From assembly GCA_037042915.1 (NCBI GenBank), contig CM073198.1:4216001-4280000 (forward strand): a stretch of DNA of 64,000 nucleotides. The letters are read 5' to 3'. Positions 33,517-44,434 of this stretch are shown one piece after another; the first letter of the stretch is position 1, and every line of letters begins with the position of its first letter. The position numbers and the translations under genes are program-made. The DNA comes from Auricularia sp. M13 (Eukaryota; Basidiomycota; Agaricomycetes; Auriculariales; Auriculariaceae). The notes beneath the pieces are model-generated. The model did no database searches and was not told the origin of the DNA. It was given only the letters and a program-made list of their open reading frames with translations.

Positions 33517-36029
33517 TCACACTACCAACTGGTTGATGCCGACGACGGAGGCATCAGCGGCAGTCGTTGCGCGCTCGCGAAACCTGAACGCACAAGCCAT
33601 CAAAGACAACTTGTAGTAGAGCGGCACGCGCGGCCACATGAGCTTGTGGAACTGGTGGTTCATCGGGCCCAGCCATTGGACAAGCGGGTTGAACATCAAT
33701 TCAGACGTAGCTGAAGAACTTGCGGAAATCCTAATCAGCCTCCGCGCAGACCCAAAGTCAGGGAGTTAGACGCACTGCGTGCGCATTTCCAGCGGTTCAT
33801 CTCGTCGTCGGACGTCAGCGAGACGCCCTCCTTGAAGCCGGCTTTGGACGACGTGGCCCAGCGTACGGTGTACCCACAGCCTCCTCCGACACGTTGGCCT
33901 CGGTCCAGATTTTGCGCTTCCCATCCGTGGGGAACTGCACAATGATAAATCATCAGCAAGCGACAGAAAAACAAAAGCAATGTGCATACGCGTTGTGCCC
34001 GACGAAGGGTGTGCAACGTCGCCGTTAACACACGCCATGGCAATAGCCTGGGTGACGCGACGCGTGAAGTGGGCCATGATGTTCTATAAATAATGGCGCG
34101 CGACTTGCAGGACGTCAGACCCATGCTGCAGAATGGCAACTTCGGACGGTATGGCCAGTTCACGTGCGCCGTCGCGCAGACAATCCTGACGCGAATCAGC
34201 TGATAGAGAGGGCCGTACCTCGGGGACCTGAGTGTCCGAGTCGACGAGCAGAAGAATGTCTCAAATACGAAGCGACCTACCGCCCGCAGCCCATGCCTCT
34301 GCATGTGTCTCCTCAGCGGCAATTTCGAGCGCCTTACTGGTGAGCGCAGACTCCTCACCGATATACGGGTCCGAGAGGTCGATGCCAAGTTCCGCGGCGA
34401 GCGCCCCATCGCTCATCAGCTCCTCGAGGATCTCCATGCGCAGCGCTAGCGACAGGCCACAGTTCATGTTGCTCGCTTTCTACAGAGGCGTCAGCATTTG
34501 TAAAAGCGGTAATGGGTAACAAGACTCAGCCTCGCGACGCTTCGGCACAATGAGGGGCAAGGCTGAAAATACGATTATTAGACTGCGTTGGAGTCCGAGG
34601 GAACGGCAGTGCACAGCTTATTCAGGCGTGGCGGCGGTGGGAAATACTATCGTCTCTGGCGCGTAGAGCAGAGGTAGAGACTTGGTCAACGTGCCCCCAA
34701 CACTCATTGCCTCAGTGGAAATACGAAGCTGAGCAACTGGTGAGATCAGCTGTACTTTTCTGTTTGAACCAAGGTGAATTGTACATGGTAGTATTGGCAT
34801 TACAGCTTTCAGATACGTCGGGGACACCTCTTATTTACGTCAGTTACTGCAGCTGTGAGACACCGGAGACGGAGGGACCTACGATACTGCTTGGACCGCG
34901 GATGGTCATGGGTTAGAGTTGGACCGGCGTCAGTTGTATATAAGACAGCGGCAGTGAGAGTGGCCCCACCGTCGGTCCTAGAGCAGACTAAGAACACAAA
35001 CCAGAATTCCTAATGTTCGTCATATGGTTAATATAAGGGTAATGGCTATGTGCGCACCTTGAACCGGCCAGAGCGCACGAGACCGTTCTGGGCCGCGCGA
35101 CCTAGTCACCCGACGTCGTGGTTCTCGTAGGAGCGCATGCGGTCCTCGCGCAGCTGCATCCCGTCGTCGTTGATGAAAATGTACGAGATGGAGTTGATTG
35201 ACGGCACGCTGCACGGATGTCAGGGGACCTGCAGAATTTATGTATGATGCAAAAGCCTACACCGTGGCTTCGAGCGATTCCTTGTAGTCGGGCATCTGGA
35301 TAGTTACATGCGGAATGGTGCCCAACTTGAATTTTTCGGCAGTATGCCGTTGTAGTACTTCGAGTTTTCGTAGAATTGCGAGACAAGACCAATACTAAGA
35401 TAAGAAAGACAAGACACAAAGAGTATGCGCTACTCACATGTAGAACACGCCGTTCACTAACTTCTGCGTGAAGACCTGTTCATGCCTTGGTCAGCCAGCC
35501 TATCACGATAAAGAAGATGAAGCGCTAGGACGTACCAGCGACACGCAGGACAAAAGTGACGCAGAGGCGACAAGAGCGAAGCAGGTATAAGAACCGTCCA
35601 CGACGACTTGCGCGGCGGTTCCTCCGCCTCTCGAGCGCAACGATGTAGAGCGTATCAACAGCAGCGTTAGACTCCTTCCCATCGACGTCCATTCCCAACA
35701 ACGACGCGTTATGTGACGCATTTACCACGCCGTGACTCTCGACTGCGCTGCTATCGTGATTTTCGCTGCTGCCCGCGTGCAGGTCGCTCATCGACGATTC
35801 AGCAGTGGTATCGCTGACGGCGCGGTGGCCGCAGTTTACCGCTATCGCGATCGGGCTCGCCAATGACGAACTGCTCGGGCTCATCGGAGGCTTCTACGTC
35901 TGGCAACGCGGGCGGTGGCGGCACCGGCGCGCGGTCGAAGTCCGCCGGGAAGGAGGCCGCGAAGTCGTAGATCGGTTCGGTGTGCGCCGCGGAATACGGT
36001 ATGCTGAGCCGCGAGCGACTTATCATCAC
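33517..36029 (-). pseudogene. Family 2 glycosyltransferase (chitin-synthase-like), decayed
   Basis: Minus-strand pieces follow the order of fungal GT2 proteins. In order: LGTIPHVTIQMPDYKESLE at about 35276-35344; NSISYIFINDDGMQL...ENHDVG at about 35100-35190; NMNCGLSLALRMEILEEL...AEAWAAGGRSLRI at 34261-34467; IMAHFTRRVTQAIAMACVNG just below 34080; RWATSSKAGFKEGVSL...DDEMNRWK at about 33790-33870; and FNPLVQWLGPMNHQFHKLMW at 33580-33700. Such enzymes are membrane processive glycosyltransferases for cell-wall polysaccharide. The acidic metal-binding DSD segment expected after GGRSLRI is not readable, and the pieces sit in different frames with intervening stops (for example GGGTGACTAGG after ENHDVG), so the gene is broken. 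An N-terminal piece with a hydrophobic segment may extend to 36029. Confidence 0.8.
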
Positions 36030-36099
36030 TGCTGGCAGTTGAAATTACACCTACGGAGCTCGGTCAGTGTCGCCAGACGAATGCGAGGAGCCGCATCTT

Positions 36100-37035
36100 G
36101 AAGTCTTTTACCGCGGGCGCGATGTCGTCCACTTCGTCCGCCCAGATTGACGTCGAACTTCTTGCAGTTCTCGATGCGAGGTTGTCGCAGCCCTTTTCCA
36201 GCGTCTCGAGGTTCTCCTTAGTGTACGTGTCCTACGGCGGCTTGCCAGGCGTCACTTCCGGCGCTTCACCATGCATCTTCAGCGCGGGCGTCGTGGCGAC
36301 TCTGACCGTCGCATCCGGCTTGAGGCCCGACACGCGGTACTTGAGGTTGAAGAACTTCTCCGCGCACAAATCCGCGCCAAACCGACCTTCAGTGAGCACG
36401 AAACCCGCGCGGGCGGTATTGGCGGGCGGGCCCGCGTGCACGATCACGGGCATGCCCTCGAGCGTCTGCATGAGGTTCGCCTTGAACGTGTCCTTCATCT
36501 GCACCGTCAGCCACGCCGATGTCGTCCGCCGTCACGGGCTCGCCCACGCTACTCGTCGCGACGACCATCGCAACGAGCCGCCCGCGCATGTCCTTGAGGT
36601 CGTTGCTCGGCCCCAGCACCGCCAAGCACTCGCTGGCCACCGAGATGTCGAACCCGGTGACGCGCTCGCGCCCCTCCGTGTCGTTCTGCCTAATCGTGAT
36701 GCCCCGGAGGAACCGGTCTTTCAGGTCCACAACGCGGTTCCACGTGATGGTCTCCAGGTCGATGTTCGAGCGTGCATGAGTGGCGCAACTCGCGCTTGAG
36801 CGCCGCTGCGAGGAAGTTGTTTGCGGTAGACACGGCGTGGATGTCACCGGTTAGGTGCAGATTGAACTCGTCCAGAGCGAAGCGCGGCAGCGTCAACTGC
36901 ACGCCGAGCGCATGTCTGCTCAGCGACGAGAACGTGTCTATACGACAGCGCTGGGCAGGTTCTGCGTCTGTTGCTGATCTCGTGCGCGGCGAGAGACTCC
37001 TGGCGACTGTTGCGCGTTGCGATGCTCATGATTAA
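36100..37035 (-). pseudogene. Formate-tetrahydrofolate ligase domain (C1-THF synthase), decayed
   Basis: The minus strand carries recognisable pieces of this folate enzyme in the right order. [20 protein letters not shown] lies at about 36840-36890; [20 protein letters not shown] and [20 protein letters not shown] at about 36560-36780; [38 protein letters not shown] and [19 protein letters not shown] at 36232-36504; and KENLETLEKGCDNLR at about 36180-36225. The nucleotide-binding GEGKST part is not readable, about 25 residues after HAGPPAN are lost, and frames change between pieces. It lies head-to-tail directly upstream of the glycosyltransferase relic. Normal fungal C1-THF synthases are ~940 residues, so only part is left. 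Confidence 0.85.
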
Positions 37036-37383
37036 CGATCCAGTAGTTCATGTGCAGCTTCCTTGCGAGCAGGGCGAGTTCCTAGCGCCGAAGACAGGTT
37101 TTATGTCAGCTATCATGGCTTGAACAGACTAGTAATACCGCTGGAATACATGGCAGCGGCGGGGCCCACAATTCTCACAAGGGTAGCCCGAAGTGCGCGA
37201 AGCGGCGCAAATGGTTGGTGAATCATTCGAGAAAACGGTTCGCTACACGCAGAAGGCGGAGGTATCGGGAATGAATTCGAAGTCCGGCCGGTGACGGAAG
37301 ATCATGATAACCGCCGGCGTGCACAGACTCTTCGGCGACGTGGGCAAGGAGTCCAGTAGCTCTCGCCGATTGAGTCTGCCCGT

Positions 37384-37585
37384 TCAGCATGCGTGCGCCG
37401 GACACTGCCCCGCGCAAGCATGAGGTGATATGTTCTGGCTTCCCTCAATATTCATCATGTGTGCTGCTGCCTGTTGCCTTGCTGTTGCCAGGAGCCTGCT
37501 CTGTCCATTGCCCCGCGCCATGTGCATGCTTGGTATGTTTGCCTGTCTGCCCGCTGGGCTGACCAATCGCAGATGATCGTTAGGC
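37384..37585 (+). repeat. Degenerate copy of the CAATATGTC repeat end
   Basis: Diverged match to 24330-24510: TGCCCCGCGC...CTGTCTGCCCGC and then CGCAGATGATCGTTAGGCAC, compared with CTACAGATGATCTTCAGGTAC at 24494. Confidence 0.5.
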
Positions 37586-38619
37586 ACACGTGACCTTGAC
37601 GGTTTACGTTCGAGGCGGGCCCCCTCTAATTCTACGGTCTGAACGGCCACCACTAGGGAGAAATGCATCATAGTACTGAAGTTGCGTCATGCGTCCCTGC
37701 GCGGCACGAATCGTACGCCTATCCTGTCTTTATACAAACATACTTCATCGTGGTTGGCTCGCCTTGTATGACGATGCAACCCATTTGCTACCTTTTGCGA
37801 ACGAATGCAGGCGATCAATCATCGAACCCAACTCGTGTATCTAGAGTTTTCACCCGTAATTGAACGCTTTCCTTCAAGCTCCTGGAGCGGGCGCCGTGAC
37901 CGATAGGGTATGGACGTGATCCATGCTGGCCCGCTTCCCAAGCGTGCCACTGGGTTTACACCCTAGCGCATCTCTATCACGTCCTCGCATGTCGAACCTC
38001 GCCGTTCTTGACCTGATGTCTCCAATAACCACATGTATTGAACGTGGATGATTGTCTCCGAATACCTGTTGGGATGACTCGTGTGCCATCTGATCCTGCT
38101 TCGTCAATGTCACAGATCAGCCAACAAAAATCGATATATGGGCATAAACGTACTGCACCACGCTCACCGAGAGCAGTATGTTGTTGGCCGGTGGTAGTGC
38201 AGGGGTAGTCTTGCTAGATAGACCCTGTAAGTGATACGAGGGAATGTTGAGTTGGGCTCTCCTACCGGCATGGAAGCTGCGAAGGGGGCGGAGGACGCCT
38301 GAACCGGAGATGTTCGAGGCGGCCAGCCTTTATGCGATTATCCGTGGTATCGACTATGGCATCATAACTTACTGTAGGCGTTGTGCCTGGACTCATATTG
38401 TTCCATAATGTGCGGTCAGAAAAACTCTCTACTACCCGTTAACGATTATACTGTACAGTATGTCAGGCATGGCAGTATGACAGTCAGCGTCGTGATGCAT
38501 CGCGCGATCCCTATGATTGCCCCGTCCGTTGTCTCTGTCTTCCTTCTCTCTCGCCAATTCCCGCTCACAAAAAGCACACCGTCTTCCCCGCCAACGGAAC
38601 ATGAGGTCGCCACGCTACT

Positions 38620-38946
38620 GGATGACTTCCCGTCGCGTTTAGGGAGAGTTTAGGACGAGTTTAGGGAACGTGATGGAGAGGATGATGCTCCGCATCACTC
38701 GCTGATGGCTTTTCTAAACCTCTGGTCCTGCTCAAATGGACTCAAAAGTCCCTGGGGTTATGGGCATGGTTCAGGAGCAAATAAAGAGCTCAATAAGTCT
38801 GTAACGGCCTAAAAGAGTCTCTTGCAGGCAGGAGGAGTAATCCGGATTTGATGTAGGTGTCCGCAGATTGATAACCGAGCGAGCGCGATCGACGAGTTTC
38901 CTAAACTCTTCCTAAACTTTTCCTAAACTGCGACGGGAAGTCATCC
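38620..38946. mobile_element. 327-bp MITE with ~50-bp imperfect TIRs and 3-bp ACT duplication
   Basis: Both ends read inward GGATGACTTCCCGTCGC followed by three copies of a GTTTAGG(A/G) word. The left end is 38620-38671 and the right end 38897-38946. The bases ACT flank it on both sides (38617-38619 and 38947-38949). There is no coding capacity. A 3-bp target duplication fits several DNA-transposon superfamilies, including PIF-Harbinger, but the family cannot be decided from this copy. Confidence 0.8.
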
Positions 38947-38949
38947 ACT

Positions 38950-40282
38950 CGCTCGCATCTCCAGCCCAATCTTGCGGGATCTGACGTCCGACTGGCACGC
39001 ACAGCCACGTCGGCAGCCGGCGAGTATCTTGCCGACTATTAACATGGTGGGATCGACGGGGTTCAGGCTCGGATTGCTCGAACTGTTACTCATAACAAAT
39101 CAGTTGATCGCAGGCTGACACACGTTTCGATATTCCTGAATATGCTTTCACTATGTATCCGAGAAAGTACTTTCTATATCAGTGACAAGAACCAAGTATG
39201 ACTCGCATGAAATACATCGGAATAGATCGGAGAAATTCAGTATGTGCATTTTTCCAGTATGTGCAAGATATGATCCCGATTTCCCATCATCCGGAGCTAA
39301 AGGTACCAGTGAGTCAGATACGAAGATAGATGAAATGAGATGGGTGAGACTATTTAAACGCTCATCGCTTAAGTGACGGGAGATCGTCATGTTTGCCCTG
39401 CACCCTGATAGCGTGGACTCTCTGGACGTACGTTGCAATTGCACTGCAGACCGATTACATTCGGACTGAATGGATGGTGTATAGAGCTCGAGAAATAGTT
39501 GGTCGACGGACTCGGAGATGCCTGATCAACGACACGATACTCCGAGTCCAGCGCGTAGGAGACTTTTCTCGGATTCCGTAACGCGCTTTCCATCTCTCCC
39601 TAGGTTTAACAATTAATTCCTTCATAGCCTGCAGTGTACGTTCCAGGAGTAACGGACCACGAAACGGCGACGCCGGTTCGCCAAGTGGATCCCGTGTGCG
39701 TTACTTGTGGGAATGCGCATCCGTTCGGTGACAATTCACTCGGTCACGACGAGGGGCATATGTGCGGGGCCTACATGTCTAAGGAGTGGAAAGGGGGTGC
39801 TAATGCTGAACGGGACACTTCGGCGCACGGAAAACCGAAGGCAGTAGCGATTGTTTTCAAGGGGAGAGTTGGACGCGTTTGCATTTACAGCAGTTAGAGA
39901 TTTGAGAATCATCGAATATGTTGACAACAGTCACGATTCAAATACGTAGTGAGAAGGAGGGATCCAAAGTTCGTGGTGTGCTGCTTGGCAGCTTAAGAAG
40001 TGCCGAGGCACATCTGTAACAAATTTTGAGCTCCGGGGGGAGGCATGCAGAAGAGTGGGTCCAGGCGAGCGGGAGGCATGGTCGCAGGCTAGAAACGCTC
40101 TCTATTCCGGCAAGAAAAGTCATTGGATGGTAGTAGCCTGGCAGGGGCGTAGCCGGGAGTTGGAGCTGTGCAGAACGTTGACGAGGCAGTGTTTAGGCGG
40201 AAAGCCGCGTGATGAGAGAGTATACTGCAAAGCAAAAGGATAAACGTAGTGGCTGACTGGTGGGTATGTCGCAGGGCGATCA
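38950..40282. other. One exon-like frame, otherwise empty
   Basis: Plus-strand frame 39634-39897 contains VCVTCGNAHPFGDNSLGHD and HMCGAYMSKEW, with Cys/His spacing that could bind zinc, but no partner exon was identified. Confidence 0.35.
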
Positions 40283-41402
40283 GAGCAGGCCCGGGGCAAC
40301 GGATCGATCAGCCACAGACAGGATACTGGGCTGCCGGAGGGCACGCGAGGCCACTGTAGTTGAACGCGGGCGGCAGGCAGACATATTGAGCAAGCGGTCG
40401 ACAGGCAGACATATTGAGCAAGCAGGCGACGGGCAGACATATTGAACAAAGCAGGCCCCGGGCAACGGATCGATCAGCCACAGACAGGATACTGGGCTGC
40501 CGGAGGGCACGTGCGAGGCCAGGACATATTGGTCATGTTGGTTACGGGGCAAGGAGCATGCGGCACACGCCGGGCGTCACCTCCACGCGATTGCTTCGCC
40601 GCTGCGCGACGGCCGACCGCTTGCTGCCCGCCGACGGCGTGCTCTAGCTGGGCCCTGTGCCAGTCCGGACATACCACGCGGTCGCCGCCAGCGTGCACTG
40701 TGCTGGCGGACCGTCGTCTAAAACCGACTGCATCGCAATCGACTCACAGCCGTCTGGCCTGTTGTCAGAATTCGCCGCCTCCGAAGGCTGGCCTGGGCGC
40801 GAGCCTCAAGTGAGTTTCTGTGCAGGCCAGGATTGCTTTCTTGCTCACCGACGCCTAGCGCAATGACTCTGGCGCGGGCGCGAATCTGATAGCGCGTCTC
40901 GTTCAGGCACGCCGATGGGTACGCGCCAGCCCGAGTCGACGGACACCCTCCGGTTTGCCTGGATGAACGGCTCGCTGTACGCTAGCCACCTTGTCCGTCT
41001 CCAGAACCGAATCCAACGCCGGCTTCCGCGCGCTTGAGCTCTCTTCCCCGTCATCCACCACGTGACCTGTCATCGTCCGATGGCCACATCCGGCGCGTTC
41101 ACGAGGTCGCGGTGTGAACGTCTCTCTCCGCGGGCAATGGCGCGCTCCATAGCGCGTTTGCCGCCTCGGGCGAGGTGAAACGGGCCCCATTTTCTGTCCA
41201 CTACAGCATCCCTCAACACAAGGTAGGTATCGCAACCACCTTCATTACAGTATCTACTTGAAAGACTCATGCTTACCGCAGGGAACGCCCGTCGCGGCCG
41301 CCGCCCGCCGACTCGCCCCACGACTACCAAATTGGCAAAAACTATGCTGGGTCCGCGCCTTATACTCGTCCTGTCGGCGCCGCGAGATGACGGCGCCCAG
41401 CA
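40283..41402 (-). repeat. ~1.1-kb repeat, right member of inverted pair
   Basis: Inverse of 23450-24500. It differs by an internal duplication: the segment GGCAACGGATCGATCAGCC...GAGGGCACG is present twice, near 40288-40351 and 40452-40516, separated by the CATATTGAGCAAG minisatellite. Small indels distinguish the copies, so they are not a recent assembly artefact. Confidence 0.92.
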
Positions 41403-41410
41403 TACGAACT

Positions 41411-42387
41411 TCATCCCCGGTCCTTCCCATCGCAGATCGGGTTTATTATTTCGGACCGATGGTTTACTCGCCGACGCTTAGCATAACGATTTTGGTGGGT
41501 GCCAACATTTGATGGCCACGTGTACTTTGGCTCTCCATTGTCGTTCCTGCTCCTCGGTGCTGCACTGTAAAATTTCCCGTCATGCTCGCTCTTCTGACGT
41601 TTTCCCTGAATCCAGCTCCAGAGCTGACAAGTTCTTGGCTTCGACTTATCGCGTCCTCTTCGGTGGCCATCGCGCTCACGTAAGTGACGATAATGCGGTA
41701 ACATCAAGAGTTTAGTCTTCTTTCCCATGTTTGAAGTGGTACTTCCGCTACAAAAAACCCATCTCGAATCCGAAAGCGCCACCGACTCTACTTCGCCCTC
41801 TCAGACTGCGACGCACGCCGGTCAGGTTTGTCCTCCGTACACGAACACCCTTTCGACCGTCCCAGCAAACTGAATCTGGATGGCACTGCCGCGTTGCCCT
41901 CGCTTACCATGGGCGCGATCTTGTTCCTCCGGTTCGCTGTCGCCTTCAACTCCCTCACTTTCGAAGTGGTACCTGTTGGCCGTCGGGTGCGTCTTGCCGC
42001 ATGTGCGACGACGCGGGTTTGTAGGTGGGCATGTGTTAGAAGAGTCGAAGAACGATTGAAGTAGTGGGTCAACCTGGAAGTCATCAGCCAATTGACGTCG
42101 CCTTCTCCATATATCCACTCACAGCCCGTCCAAATGGCTCGTTGAGCGTTGACCGTGGCGCAGACTCAAAGATCTGTTATTTAGATGAGGGTTGATCGCA
42201 CGGATCGGAGTCTCCTTACGTTCTGCGAGCCAACAACGCGATTCGTAGAACGAGGAGCCACATTCGGGCCCGTGTTCGCACCAGTGCTGTCCGCGTCGCT
42301 GTCCATCTGCAGTACTGGCGCGTTGACGACAGTCACTGGTCTTACCCGCAGCGGAGAGGTGCTAGGAGATAGCTCGGGTTGGGACAT
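41411..42387 (-). CDS. Four-exon orphan gene (~250 residues)
   Basis: Minus-strand exons 42220-42387, 42123-42173, 41908-42073 and 41787 down to a stop at 41411 join in frame through introns of 46 (GTAAGG), 49 (GTGAGT) and 120 bp (GTAAGC). The product starts MSQPELSPSTSPLRVR, has IFESAPRSTLNEPFGRA, then VDPLLQSFFDSSNTCPP and a charged ESEGVEGDSEPEEQDRAH segment; the last exon is basic (GHRRGRDKSKPR, KRRRVNHRSEI). An alternative extra intron (GTGAGC at about 41690 to CAG at about 41616) would instead end the protein at 41464 with TKIVMLSVGE. No domain recognised. The 3' end abuts the right member of the 1.05-kb inverted repeat. Confidence 0.6.
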
Positions 42388-42857
42388 CCTGACGGAGCAG
42401 TGTATCAGTCTGCAGGTTTTATAGGCATGATCAAGTGCGTCTGACGGTTCTCAACGCTCCTGCCACCCTACAGACTCCTGTTGATTCAATACGTCAACGC
42501 TCGAGCATATTGAACAATATGTATGTTAGATATTGTTTATATCACTCGAGGACATGTCGAATCAATAGCATCAGTACATATCGCATGCAGCTCAGAGGCA
42601 CATATTAGGCTGTCCGTCACACATACACGAGCCACTGCCTTAATTTATCCCTTCGGAGCAACCCTCTAGACCTAAAGCCGGCATCCAGTTGGAGCCCGCG
42701 GCGCCCACTCAGCCAAATGCGGACCCTTGACGCTGAATATGTGAGTTTGCAAGGCGGCTCACGTGCGATACTCCCTTGAGCACCTAGTCTCCTTCGCAGA
42801 CTTTGACGTTCGAAGATAATCGTTCGAAGTAAAGTCTGCATCAATACGCGCCCCTCT

Positions 42858-43098
42858 GATTGAGAGCCCCCAATTCGGAGGCAATCCCTGATCCGGGGAC
42901 GGCGCTTAATCCGGTGGACGGCTCGTATGGCTTGTTGCATGAGCTAGACCCTGCGGACTGAGGTTCCAATTTCATTGACGGTCAATTCTCACTTGAGCCT
43001 CACCAAGGAAAGAGGTGAAATTGGGTCCCAGCCATTGAGACCAGACGCGTTTTGGATCACGTGCATCACGGCCAGAGCCGAATTGGGGGCTCTCAATC
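42858..43098. repeat. Nested inverted repeat, MITE-like hairpin
   Basis: Outer arms GATTGAGAGCCCCCAATTCGG (42858-42878) and its exact complement (43078-43098) enclose a second pair, CCAATTTCA/TGAAATTGG, at about 42969 and 43015. The whole 241 bp could fold into one long hairpin. No convincing target-site duplication was seen. Confidence 0.6.
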
Positions 43099-43589
43099 GG
43101 GCAGGTGTGATTTGATACAGACTATTGAGCACCCATGGTGGGAGAGAACCTGTGTCACTTGAGTGTAACTATTCATGCCCGCTCAGAGATATGACCAATA
43201 TGGCGGAAGAGAATATACGGCAGCACACAGTAAGAGTACAATAGTCAGCCATATATTCTTGTCCGACTGTCGGCTGTGTAAAACGCGCAGACCACGTGAT
43301 CGTTGAGTGATCGTATAAATGCGCCCCACATACTCCGTTAACAGCCCAACACGCTCAAATGCCTTCGAGATTTCCTATTCCTGGCGCAATGGCATGAAAA
43401 ACCAACCTGCTTTGTGGAAGGCGCGCGTACTGATTGTTCCACAGCCTAGCGTAACCTCAACGGAACCAGAAAGCCTATCCGACTCCGGATCGTCGGTTTC
43501 GTACATTGACTGGCAGGTTTGTCTGTGACTCTCGGTGTAGTTGGGCATATTGCTGAGGATACTCGAAGTCTGCATTTTCGAAAGGCTCG

Positions 43590-44434
43590 ATGTCTAGCCA
43601 AGCTGAGACAGTTATCATCCGCAACAGTGGTGATTGGTCCCGCACCGAATTTGCACACCGCATCCTCGTGAAGGCAGATGAGTACGGAGACGATGCTGCG
43701 CTAGCTGAGATCTCCCGCGCGTTCCCCCACGTCACGAAGGAGAACACACGCCTATGGTTGGCTTATCTCAAGAGTATCCGCGCTCAGGGCAGATCGGACT
43801 TCGCGCCGTTTTACATGGACACCTTTAGACACCTCGACTGGTGCAAGGTCCTTCGCGAAGGCGCTGTAGGTGATGTAGCTGTGAGATCGATATTTTCCCG
43901 TCCGTTGATAGCCCGCTGAGTCGTTACACAGCCCGAACTTGTCGGCTTGCTGCCCGATGTTGTCGCAGAGCAAGGCTATCCTAAAATGGTCAGCGAAAGA
44001 CGAGCTGCGCTCGGATGTGGCTCAATTCTTCATAGGTTGGCATGGAAGAGCGTGAGAGCCCGCAGAGGCTTTCTCCTGATTCCTCGGCGCCGAACATCGG
44101 CCCGATACCACAAGATCCCTGTGTGGCTCGTCGTGGGCACGACCATGCACAGAGACTCGGCCATTTGGGCAAGACCTCGACGTCTCCCCCTATCGAAAAC
44201 CCAGCCGATGAATCTGCACCGGTGAGCGCTTAGCTGGGCGTGAGTGCCGAAAGCTCACTTTCTGCGCAGGTGCACGCGGCCAAAGAAGTTTTGGAAGCGA
44301 TCCTAGTAAGCAATAGACACTGCATTCCTGCTCTCACTGATCTTCATCTATCTTAGGCTGGCACGCAAGGTGGTGGAGCGTTGAGTATCATTATAGGGAA
44401 TATAACCGCCGACCGCCTGGATTTCTTCATGTAA
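43590..44434 (+). CDS. Five-exon orphan gene, 215 residues
   Basis: Exons 43590-43880, 43932-43988, 44036-44221, 44270-44305 and 44357-44434. All four introns (51, 47, 48 and 51 bp) are phase 0, and every junction keeps frame. The product starts MSSQAETVIIRNSGDWSR, contains HVTKENTRLWLAYLKSIRAQ, a disordered SPDSSAPNIGPIPQDP middle and ends AGTQGGGALSIIIGNITADR with DFFM at the stop. The last codons overlap a strong GTAAGT donor (44431), so the gene may continue in a further exon. No domain or signal peptide recognised. Confidence 0.65.

Noticed and set aside
38630-38930. TTTAGGG words as interstitial telomere repeats
   Set aside because: They are few, imperfect and symmetrically placed in the ends of a MITE, not a telomeric array.
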